NCBI RefSeq assembly: GCF_025548535.1
Contig: NZ_JAJLQW010000007.1
Coordinates: 157,902-221,901, forward strand
DNA length: 64,000 bases
Source: Undibacterium sp. Jales W-56
GTDB taxonomy: Bacteria > Pseudomonadota > Gammaproteobacteria > Burkholderiales > Burkholderiaceae_D
Direction: 5' to 3'
Shown here: positions 9,356 through 16,563 of the stretch, piece after piece
Numbering within the stretch: the first letter of the stretch is position 1
How the letters are laid out: the number at the start of each line of letters is the position of its first letter
The notes under the pieces: generated by a model
The model's input: the letters and a program-made list of their open reading frames with translations, nothing else
Told to the model about the DNA's origin: nothing
Database searches by the model: none
Program-made: the position numbers and the translations under genes

Positions 9356-10135
9356 TTACAGACTGGCGCAAAACGGCAGCGACAAAGCCTGCAAGACCTC
9401 GCCTTTATCGGATTGCACAAACGCGGCAACCGCCAGATTCTTGCGCACCGCATGCGGCGGAATGTTGAGCTGTCGCGTCACACTGATGCCGCCGCTACTC
9501 ATGCGAACCGGCTCCCCCCACTCACGCACCACATAATCATGCTGCAAGGTGACGCCACGGTTTTCGCCTGCCTGCACCTGCGACACCAGATTATTTTCGA
9601 CCAGTGCAAAATACAATTTCCCGGCATGCGCGGTCTTGCTATCGAGATGCACGGTCAATTGCCGCTCGTTCAAGCCATCGAGACTGAGACGGATATCGGC
9701 GCGTGCCGGAACCTGATTGATACGCTTCACCGCCTCGGTCACACCGCCACGCCAGTTGCGCAATTCCTGCCCGGCGACGAACATCTCCGGCGTATACACA
9801 CTGCGCGATGAGGCCAGCTCCGCCAGCCAGCGCTGGCGCTGCGTGAATAAAGGTTTGGCGAATATATCTTTCCAGCCGATGTAATCCCAATAATCGACAT
9901 GCAGCGAAAGAGGCAATAATTGATCGGCGCTCAGGCCAGTGGATTTATAGATATTGCTGACGAACTTGTCGGCAGCCGGACAGCTATCGCAGCCTTCTGA
10001 GGTGTACAGCTCCAGCAGAGCGACTGTGTGCATGGGACTGCTCTTGCTGCACGTCTGCGCTGTCGCTGGCAAGCTGGCACCTACGGCCATGCTTGCCCCC
10101 AGATAAACCGCCAACGCGGAAACGATGCGATGCAT
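9356..10135 (-). CDS. DUF1223 secreted thioredoxin-like protein
   Basis: Protein of 259 residues with an N-terminal signal sequence ending near VGASLPATAQT, so it is likely periplasmic. The DUF1223 hallmark follows: LLELYTSEGCDSCPAAD, a CxxC motif in a thioredoxin-fold context, then SLHVDYWDYIGWKD and FVAGQELRNWRGG. DUF1223 proteins are widespread in proteobacteria and of unproven function; a redox role is inferred from CDSC. It is convergent with the hypothetical gene ending at 9302. Confidence 0.88.
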   Translation of the reverse strand: MHRIVSALAVYLGASMAVGASLPATAQTCSKSSPMHTVALLELYTSEGCDSCPAADKFVSNIYKSTGLSADQLLPLSLHVDYWDYIGWKDIFAKPLFTQRQRWLAELASSRSVYTPEMFVAGQELRNWRGGVTEAVKRINQVPARADIRLSLDGLNERQLTVHLDSKTAHAGKLYFALVENNLVSQVQAGENRGVTLQHDYVVREWGEPVRMSSGGISVTRQLNIPPHAVRKNLAVAAFVQSDKGEVLQALSLPFCASL

Positions 10136-10195
10136 ACGACCTCCTCTACGCTAATTCATCATAGTCGCAGAACAGGTCGATTTCCTTACAAAATC

Positions 10196-11308
10196 TTATG
10201 CGATACCGCGCAGCATCAATCTTGATTGTAAGGATTCCGGCAATATCGCCGACAGCTTCGCCGTGATATGCGCCTCATGCTTGCTCCACCACAATCCCGC
10301 CGCGATCAGCGCGAAACCCAGCACCGTCAGCAAGGCCACGAAGACAAAACTGTCTTTGAACAAATGCCAGGACAAATCGCCCAGCACCATTGCCAGACCG
10401 ATCCCACCAAACACTGCAAACACTCTGCGCGCCAGGATCGCACCGATGAAGATCAAGCCCGTATTGATCGCCAGATACATCAACTTGCCGGACAAGGCGC
10501 CATCGCCCATCGACGACAAGGCGCCCCAGAAGGTCAGCAAGCCAAACAGATACAGCCAGAATGCGTAATCGATACCGCGACGCGAGCGCAAATCCACAAT
10601 CAGCGCCAGCACCAGCATGCCCAGACCAAACACCAGGGAAATCTGCTGGCGCAGATGCCAGTTGCCGCTGATCAGGCCCGCATCGCCTTGCATTAGGATC
10701 GCAGGCACCACGTCCATGCCCATGTAAAACAAGGTCACCGAGATCGGCATCACCAGAAAGCTATATTGAAAACGCCACAGCATCAGCGCACCGGCCAGCA
10801 AAGTCGCCAGTTCCATCGTCAACCAATGCCAGTCTATCCAGCGATGGAAATCGCGATAATGCCCGGTCGTCGCGCTATCGGCCCACCAGCCCAGCACATG
10901 CTGGAGCGCGAATATCGCCAGCGGCACCAGCGCAATCGCCAGCGTCGCAAAGATCCCCGCCGGCGCGCCCAAGCCGCGCTTATCCAGCCAGCTCGCCAGC
11001 GCCACCGCAAACAACAGGTACACCAGGCTCAGATCCAGCAGCACAGGCATGCCCCACTTCTCGACCGCCAGGGTACTGAATAAGGAACACGCCGCAATCG
11101 CCAGCATGCCGCCCAGGTAATACAAGACCGTCGTGCCGCTAAATCGCGTCGGCGCGTTGCGCCCCGTCATGCCGCCGTGTCCGCTTCGGTAACCAGCTTT
11201 GCGCGCCCGCGCTTCCAAAAATTGCAGCAATGGATCCACCTGCCCATAGTGCAACAAGCCCAAGTCCGCCGCCTCCATCAAGGCTTCACGCTTACATAAT
11301 TTACCCAT
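10196..11308 (-). CDS. Polytopic inner-membrane protein, DUF2157-like
   Basis: Protein of 370 residues. A short soluble N-terminus (EAADLGLLHYGQVDPLLQFLEARA) resembles the start of DUF2157 proteins and is followed by about ten hydrophobic segments to the C-terminus. No transport or catalytic motif is visible. It is monocistronic on the minus strand, upstream of and divergent from glnS. The DUF2157 link is by resemblance only; function unknown. Confidence 0.7.
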   Translation of the reverse strand: MGKLCKREALMEAADLGLLHYGQVDPLLQFLEARARKAGYRSGHGGMTGRNAPTRFSGTTVLYYLGGMLAIAACSLFSTLAVEKWGMPVLLDLSLVYLLFAVALASWLDKRGLGAPAGIFATLAIALVPLAIFALQHVLGWWADSATTGHYRDFHRWIDWHWLTMELATLLAGALMLWRFQYSFLVMPISVTLFYMGMDVVPAILMQGDAGLISGNWHLRQQISLVFGLGMLVLALIVDLRSRRGIDYAFWLYLFGLLTFWGALSSMGDGALSGKLMYLAINTGLIFIGAILARRVFAVFGGIGLAMVLGDLSWHLFKDSFVFVALLTVLGFALIAAGLWWSKHEAHITAKLSAILPESLQSRLMLRGIA

Positions 11309-11603
11309 TTGTTTGCCCCTCCAGTCTCGTCATTTTTTTTACTGCAGAGCTTATTAAAATCTTTTTTGGACGCGAGATGGAAAGTACTAAAGAAGTATCG
11401 CGAGCCGATACTTCAGGTCGAGAATATTGATCTAAAAATAAGAAAACTCTGTGCACCTGTTTCTGCGCGACATCTTTTGCGCCAACCCGGCAGCAGTCAC
11501 CCGCGTCCAGCAATGCGAGATTTATGCTGGTCAGCACTGCGGTATCGAGGTGCGCTGCGGTAAAATGCTTGTCATCACATTATTTATTGAAATGATTGGC
11601 ACC

Positions 11604-13400
11604 ATGAGCAACGACGCAAATACTAAAAAAACCGATACCAAATCTGAAGCAACTGCCAACACCCCTGCCCCAGTATCGAATTTCCTGCGCGGCATCATCG
11701 ATCACGACCTCGCCGCCGGCATCTACACCCGCGACGGCATGCCCAATGTCATCACCCGCTTCCCGCCCGAGCCTAACGGCTACCTGCACATCGGCCACGC
11801 CAAATCGATCTGCCTGAACTTCGGTCTGGCACGCGATTACGCCGGTCGTTGCCATCTGCGCTTTGACGACACCAATCCGGAAAAGGAAGATCAGGAATAT
11901 GTCGACACCATCATCGACAGCGTCAAATGGCTGGGCTTCGATTGGAACGATAGCCCTGAACAAGGTGATGGTAGCCAACCCCGTAGCCATCTCTACTACG
12001 CCAGTGATTATTTCGACACTTTCTACGCGATTGCCGAATACCTGATCAACGCCGGCCACGCCTACGTGGACAGCCAGTCGGCCGACGACATGGCCGCCAA
12101 TCGCGGCGACTTCTCCAAACCCGGCGTGAATTCGCCTTTCCGCGACCGCACAGCAGCCGAATCGCTGGATTTATTCCGCCGCATGAAAGCCGGCGAATTC
12201 CAGGGCGGCGAGCACATCCTGCGCGCCAAGATCGACATGGCATCGCCGAACATGAATATGCGCGACCCGGCGATCTACCGCATCCGTCACGCACATCATC
12301 ACCGTACCGGCGACAAATGGTGCATCTACCCGATGTACGACTACGCACATCCACTGGAAGACGCGATAGAAAACATCACGCACTCGATCTGCACCTTAGA
12401 GTTTCAGGATCACCGTCCGTTCTACGACTGGATCATCGCCCGCGCCACCGAAGGTGGTTTCTTCAAACAACCAGTACCGCGCCAATACGAATTCGCGCGT
12501 CTCAATCTGACCTATGTCGTCACCAGCAAACGCAAACTGCGCCAACTGGTAGAACAAAACATCGTCAGCGGTTGGGACGACCCGCGCATGCCCACCATCG
12601 TCGGCATCCGTCGTCGTGGCTACACGCCGGAATCCATCCAGCTTTTCTGCGAACGCATAGGCGTCACGCGCTCTGACGGCTGGATCGACTACAGCACGCT
12701 AGAAGGTTGCCTGCGCGAAGACCTCGACCCGAAAGCAGCACGCGCCACCGCGGTGCTGCGCCCGCTGAAACTCATCATCGACAATTTCCCGACGCTCGAT
12801 GGCATGAGTCAGATGATCACCTGCAGCGCACCAGTGCACCCGCACCAGCCGGAACGCGGCAACCGCGAATTCACCATCGGCAAAGAACTGTGGATAGAAC
12901 AGGAAGACTTCATGGAAGAACCCGTCAAAGGCTACTTCCGCCTGTTCCCTGGCAACAAGGTACGCCTGCGCTACGGCTACGTCGTTGAATGCACAGGCTG
13001 CGATAAAGATGAAAATGGTAACGTGATTGCCGTCCACTGCAACTACTTCGCCGACAGCAAATCCGGCACCGAAGGCAGCGCCAATTACAAGGTAAAAGGC
13101 AACATCCACTGGGTCAACGCCGCCGATGCCCTGGAAGCCGAAGTGCGCCTGTACGACCGCTTATTCACCGACGCGAACCCAGACGCCGGTGGCAAAGACT
13201 TCATGGCTCTGCTGAATCCAAACGCATTAGAAATCGTCAAAGCTTATGTAGAACCGGGTATGAAAGACGTTGCGCCAGACACGCGTTTGCAGTTTGAACG
13301 TCATGGGTATTTTGTGGCAGATCGCGTGGATTCTGTGAAGGGTAAACCGGTGTTTAATCGGGTTACTACTTTGAAGGATAGTTGGGGGAGTAGTTTTTAA
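11604..13400 (+). CDS. glnS: Glutamine-tRNA ligase
   Basis: Class I aminoacyl-tRNA synthetase of 598 residues that charges tRNA-Gln. HIGH is at residues 62-65 in PEPNGYLHIGHAKSI and the KMSKS-equivalent is VTSKRKL. The N-terminal 25 residues are a polar extension (KKTDTKSEATANTPAP). Start chosen at MSNDANTKK, as the frame upstream (from 11451) shows no coding character; ATG at 11595 is an alternative. The gene is complete, and the AT-rich retron begins about 80 bp after its stop. The 295-bp gap upstream shows nothing beyond a presumptive promoter. Confidence 0.96.
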   Translation: MSNDANTKKTDTKSEATANTPAPVSNFLRGIIDHDLAAGIYTRDGMPNVITRFPPEPNGYLHIGHAKSICLNFGLARDYAGRCHLRFDDTNPEKEDQEYVDTIIDSVKWLGFDWNDSPEQGDGSQPRSHLYYASDYFDTFYAIAEYLINAGHAYVDSQSADDMAANRGDFSKPGVNSPFRDRTAAESLDLFRRMKAGEFQGGEHILRAKIDMASPNMNMRDPAIYRIRHAHHHRTGDKWCIYPMYDYAHPLEDAIENITHSICTLEFQDHRPFYDWIIARATEGGFFKQPVPRQYEFARLNLTYVVTSKRKLRQLVEQNIVSGWDDPRMPTIVGIRRRGYTPESIQLFCERIGVTRSDGWIDYSTLEGCLREDLDPKAARATAVLRPLKLIIDNFPTLDGMSQMITCSAPVHPHQPERGNREFTIGKELWIEQEDFMEEPVKGYFRLFPGNKVRLRYGYVVECTGCDKDENGNVIAVHCNYFADSKSGTEGSANYKVKGNIHWVNAADALEAEVRLYDRLFTDANPDAGGKDFMALLNPNALEIVKAYVEPGMKDVAPDTRLQFERHGYFVADRVDSVKGKPVFNRVTTLKDSWGSSF

Positions 13401-13442
13401 TTAAGCCTAGTATTATTGGGCGGTTACGTCCACCCTATGCAC

Positions 13443-13471
13443 TTGCATTTACCTAGCGGCCTATATGCTAT
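13443..13471 (+). promoter_or_regulatory. Candidate promoter of the retron
   Basis: TTGCAT (13443-13448), 17-bp spacer, TGCTAT (13466-13471). A start 8-10 nt downstream would coincide with the first base of the retron inverted repeat a1 at 13481, as expected for an msr RNA. The hexamers are only moderate matches. Confidence 0.4.
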
Positions 13472-13480
13472 TATTCTTAT

Positions 13481-13610
13481 TGGTTTATGGGCAGATTTTT
13501 GATTGCGCTTCGCAATCTGTGAAAAAAATGTCCGCAAGGATTGCCCTTTATAGAACATGGAAACATGTCTCTATATTCTCTTGACAATGCGTAAGAGTGC
13601 CCATAAACCA
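13481..13610 (+). ncRNA. Retron msr-msd non-coding RNA (Ec67-like)
   Basis: Template and primer RNA of the retron. The boundaries are a perfect 13-bp inverted repeat: TGGTTTATGGGCA at 13481-13493 (a1) and its complement TGCCCATAAACCA at 13598-13610 (a2). Directly after a1 comes GGCAGATTT, which matches, from memory, the start of the Ec67 msr. By that analogy G13494 is the predicted 2'-branching guanosine. Stem 1 is GATTGCG (13501-13507) with CGCAATC (13511-13517). The msd hairpin tip is ATAG-A-ACATG (13550-13559), tetraloop GAAA, CATGT-CT-CTAT (13564-13574), with weaker pairing continuing outwards to about 13533 and 13590. The reverse transcriptase starts 23 bp downstream, the usual msr-msd-RT order. 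Coordinates of the actual msDNA cannot be fixed by eye. Confidence 0.88.
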
Positions 13611-13632
13611 CCACCAAAATAAGTGAGGTTTG

Positions 13633-15480
13633 ATGAGAAAACTGCAGACCTTGAGACAAATTTCTACCAAACCTGAACTTGCGAATTTGCTTGGAGTTAA
13701 ACCTTCGATTCTTACATATGCCCTATATGTAACTAAGCCAGAAAAGCAATATATTCAATTCAAGATCCCAAAGAAAAGCGGCGGTGAAAGAATAATAAAT
13801 GCGCCTACTGGGAAGTTAAAAACAATCCAATCTGCGCTTTCAAATTTATTGCTCGATTGCCTAGATGAGATTAATCAAGAAAAATATCCAAAATCGGAAT
13901 TTTCTAAACAATCTGTCAAATACTCAAAAATACTCAAAGTAAGGTGTGGCGGCGCTCGGAGTAAGCAGCCTAGCCTATCGCATGGCTTTGAGAGACGTAG
14001 GTCAATTATCACCAATGCGTTGATGCATTTGGGGAAAAAAAACGTCTTAAACATCGATTTAGAAAATTTTTTCGGTAGCTTCAATTTTGGTAGAGTTCGA
14101 GGGTTTTTTATTAAAAATGAAAATTTCAAATTAGACCCAAAAATCTCAACTGTTATTGCCCAGATTGCTTGCTACAACAACGAACTTCCACAAGGTAGCC
14201 CTTGTTCACCGGTTATCACGAATTTGATAACTCATACATTGGACATTCGACTTGCATCTTTGGCAGAAATTCATTCCTGCACATATAGTCGGTATGCTGA
14301 CGATATTACATTTTCATCACGTGAAAAAATATTCCCAACAAAAATCATGCGTGAAGATAGTGGAAATTATGTCGTCGGGAAAAAATTACGCTCCGAAATT
14401 TCAAGATCAGGCTTTTCTATTAATCACAAAAAAACCAGAATTCAATTTAAAGATTCCAGACAAGACGTTACCGGATTAATCGTAAATAATAAACCAAATA
14501 CTAAAAGAGAATATTGGCGCACTGTAAGAGCTCAATGCAACAGCTTATTCAAGAACGGCTCATTTACAGTAAATTCTAACGGTAAAGTGAGTATAGGCAA
14601 TGTTAATCGGCTTGCAGGACAATTAAATTTTATCGATCAGCTAGATCATTACAATAGATTACGTCAAAAACCACCCTTAGACCCAAACTACCAATGGAAA
14701 CGAGATGCACTTGCTCACCAAAATAAAAATAAACAGAAAAAACATTTATTTAGTGGGCGCGAAAAAACCTATAGTGAATTTATTTTTTATCGCCTTTTTT
14801 ATTCTGCAGACAAGCCGACAATTCTAACTGAAGGTAAAACCGATAACCTTTATTTAAAATCAGCAATTAACATACTTTCTGGGTACTATCCAAAACTAGC
14901 AAAAACCAAAACGGCAAAGACTCCATATGAATTATCTGTGCAGTTTCTCAACTATTCAGCACGAACCAAATTTCTTTTGGAGTTACATGGTGGGGCTGAC
15001 TATCTAAAGGATTTTATAAAAAATTATTCACATAATTTTGATCGGTATAAAGCTCTGACTAATCAACACCCTGTGATTATCGTTGTTGATAATGATGATG
15101 GGCCAAAAGAACTTATCAATGCAGTTTCGAAAATGGGATCGGCAAAAATTTTCCCAACGTCGTTGACTATAAAAAGCGATATTAGAAAATCAGATTTTAT
15201 TCACGTTACTCACAACTTATACCTGGTAATGACGCCACTGTTAGCTGGAGAAACCAAAAGCGATATCGAAGCATTTTTTACTGATGCCGATAGATTAAAA
15301 CAACATAACGGCAAATGTTTCAACACCAAAAAAAACCGAAAAGACGAAATAAATTTGAGCAAAGATTCATTTGCAAATCACATTATTTCTGCACAAAAAA
15401 CTACAATTAATTTTGATGGTTTAAAACCGATACTCGATCGAATCACAATGGCAATTGAGCACCATAATTTGCCCAAATAA
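13633..15480 (+). CDS. Retron reverse transcriptase fused to TOPRIM domain (Ec67/Eco2 type)
   Basis: Bifunctional retron protein of 615 residues. The RT domain (about 1-345) has the retron-specific NALMH (128-132, NAxxH), catalytic D142 in NIDLENFF, PQGSPCSP (186-193), the YADD box (221-224) and the retron VTG motif (279-281) in the thumb region. The C-terminal half (about 390-615) is a TOPRIM domain with EGKTD (400-404) and the DxD-type DNDDG (486-490), the metal-binding signature of topoisomerase/primase/OLD nucleases. This is the domain order of the Ec67 (Eco2) retron RT. Compared with Ec67 as remembered, there is an extra segment of about 25 residues near 83-113 (SKQSVKYSKILKV region). 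Start at ATG 13633 (GTGAGG upstream; TTG at 13630 also possible). Strongly AT-rich with A/T-ending codons, unlike glnS and pepD, so horizontally acquired. Known members of this class defend against phage through the fused effector. Confidence 0.93.
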   Translation: MRKLQTLRQISTKPELANLLGVKPSILTYALYVTKPEKQYIQFKIPKKSGGERIINAPTGKLKTIQSALSNLLLDCLDEINQEKYPKSEFSKQSVKYSKILKVRCGGARSKQPSLSHGFERRRSIITNALMHLGKKNVLNIDLENFFGSFNFGRVRGFFIKNENFKLDPKISTVIAQIACYNNELPQGSPCSPVITNLITHTLDIRLASLAEIHSCTYSRYADDITFSSREKIFPTKIMREDSGNYVVGKKLRSEISRSGFSINHKKTRIQFKDSRQDVTGLIVNNKPNTKREYWRTVRAQCNSLFKNGSFTVNSNGKVSIGNVNRLAGQLNFIDQLDHYNRLRQKPPLDPNYQWKRDALAHQNKNKQKKHLFSGREKTYSEFIFYRLFYSADKPTILTEGKTDNLYLKSAINILSGYYPKLAKTKTAKTPYELSVQFLNYSARTKFLLELHGGADYLKDFIKNYSHNFDRYKALTNQHPVIIVVDNDDGPKELINAVSKMGSAKIFPTSLTIKSDIRKSDFIHVTHNLYLVMTPLLAGETKSDIEAFFTDADRLKQHNGKCFNTKKNRKDEINLSKDSFANHIISAQKTTINFDGLKPILDRITMAIEHHNLPK

Positions 15481-15510
15481 AAATCATACGTAGCGTGCGT
15501 ACGTCTGTAG

Positions 15511-15941
15511 CAAGCGTAGCGTGCGTGCCTCCGTAGGGTGTGCCATGCGCACCATTTCACCGGATATCTTCACTTTTTAATCTGTTCGTTTTCCCATCAT
15601 TGGTGCGCATGGCGCACCCTACGTCATATCTGTGTGGCTTGTGGCGTGTTTTGGTGCCGCGAGGCGCGTCTTTGTTGCGGCATGGTTTTTATGGATATTG
15701 ACAGATCATCGTGTTCAAGGCGGCAAGCAAGCGTAGCGTGCTTACCTCGGTAGGGTGCGCCATGCGCACCGTTTCACCGGATATCCTCATTTTTTACGCT
15801 GTTCGTTTTTCCATCATTGGTGCGCATGGCGCACCCTACGCAATGTCTGTGCGGCTTGTGGCGTGTTTTGGTGCCACGAGGCGCGTCTTTGTTGCGGTAT
15901 GGTTTTTATGGATATTGACGGATCATCGTGTTCAAGGCAGG
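15511..15941 (+). repeat. Two tandem 217-bp units carrying REP palindromes
   Basis: Unit 1 (15511-15727) and unit 2 (15728-15941) match with few differences. Each starts CAAGCGTAGCGTGC and ends TGTTCAAGGC. Each holds two oppositely oriented REPs built on GGTGCGC-ATG-GCGCACC followed by CTAC: 15533-15553 and 15602-15622 in unit 1, 15750-15770 and 15819-15839 in unit 2. A pair is separated by about 48 bp and can form a long cruciform. Together with 15481-15510 (further GTAGCGTGCGT repeats), this explains the 490-bp gap after the retron. Short ORFs through it are repeat translations, not genes. Confidence 0.88.
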
Positions 15942-15969
15942 CTGTGATTTTATTTCTCGCGCCTTTCTC

Positions 15970-16509
15970 ATGCCAAATTATCGACGTTCGAATATCGCTG
16001 GCGGCACGTATTTCTTTACCGTGAATAGTTTTCGGCGGCGACCGATTTTGACTGCCGAATCGCTGCGTCATGCTTTGCGTTTGGCGATACAAAAAACGCG
16101 CCTGACACATCCGTTTGAAATTGATGCATGGGTGTTGTTGCCGGATCATTTGCATTGCATCTGGACGCTGCCGCAGGATGATGCGAATTTTTCTGTGCGC
16201 TGGTCTATGATCAAACGCATGGTCTCGCAAGCTTGCGCGGCGGAATTTGGCGTGGGCGATTTGTCCGCTTCACGAACGCAAAGAAATGAATCGGGCATCT
16301 GGCAACGACGTTTCTGGGAACATCAAATCCGTGACGACAAGGACTTTGCACGGCATGTCGATTATATTCATTGGAACCCGGTAAAACATGGTCTGGTTGC
16401 GCGTGCGGGTGATTGGCCACATTCGACATTTCATCGATATGTGGCGCAACAGATGTTGCCGCAGGATTGGGGGATTGATGCCGATGTTGCCGGAGACTTT
16501 GGAGAGTAA
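15970..16509 (+). CDS. REP-associated tyrosine transposase (RAYT, Y1/IS200-like)
   Basis: Y1_Tnp-fold single-strand nuclease of 179 residues that acts on REP hairpins. Family motifs: NIAGGTYFFTVNSF at the N-terminus, the HUH-type metal motif HLH in LLPDHLHCIW, and the nucleophile-region Tyr in HVDYIHWNPVKHGLV. The start is ATG 15970; the frame opens earlier inside the repeat (15928). It is flanked by four REP palindromes upstream and one downstream (16530-16550), the expected context of a resident RAYT. The gene looks intact. GC content is nearer the host than the retron's, so it may have arrived separately. Confidence 0.9.
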   Translation: MPNYRRSNIAGGTYFFTVNSFRRRPILTAESLRHALRLAIQKTRLTHPFEIDAWVLLPDHLHCIWTLPQDDANFSVRWSMIKRMVSQACAAEFGVGDLSASRTQRNESGIWQRRFWEHQIRDDKDFARHVDYIHWNPVKHGLVARAGDWPHSTFHRYVAQQMLPQDWGIDADVAGDFGE

Positions 16510-16529
16510 CTATTTGCTGAGGATAGATT

Positions 16530-16550
16530 GGTGCGCATGGCGCACCCTAC
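16530..16550 (-). repeat. Single REP palindrome downstream of RAYT
   Basis: GGTGCGC-ATG-GCGCACC followed by CTAC, identical to the elements at 15602 and 15819. It lies 20 bp after the RAYT stop and just after the 3' end of the convergent OsmC-YcaO gene, where it may also act as a weak transcription stop. Confidence 0.85.
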
Positions 16551-16563
16551 CTCTAATGATAAT

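Noticed and set aside
13418..13442. Possible left-flank REP of the retron
   Set aside because: GGGCGG and CCACCC pair only imperfectly and do not match the REP core found on the right side.
15481..15941. Possible CRISPR array
   Set aside because: Units are 217 bp and only two, with internal palindromes explained by REPs; no spacer pattern and no cas genes.
15538..16024. Three overlapping plus-strand ORFs (for example 15711-15947)
   Set aside because: They translate the 217-bp repeats twice and match each other only because the DNA is repeated; no ribosome-binding sites.
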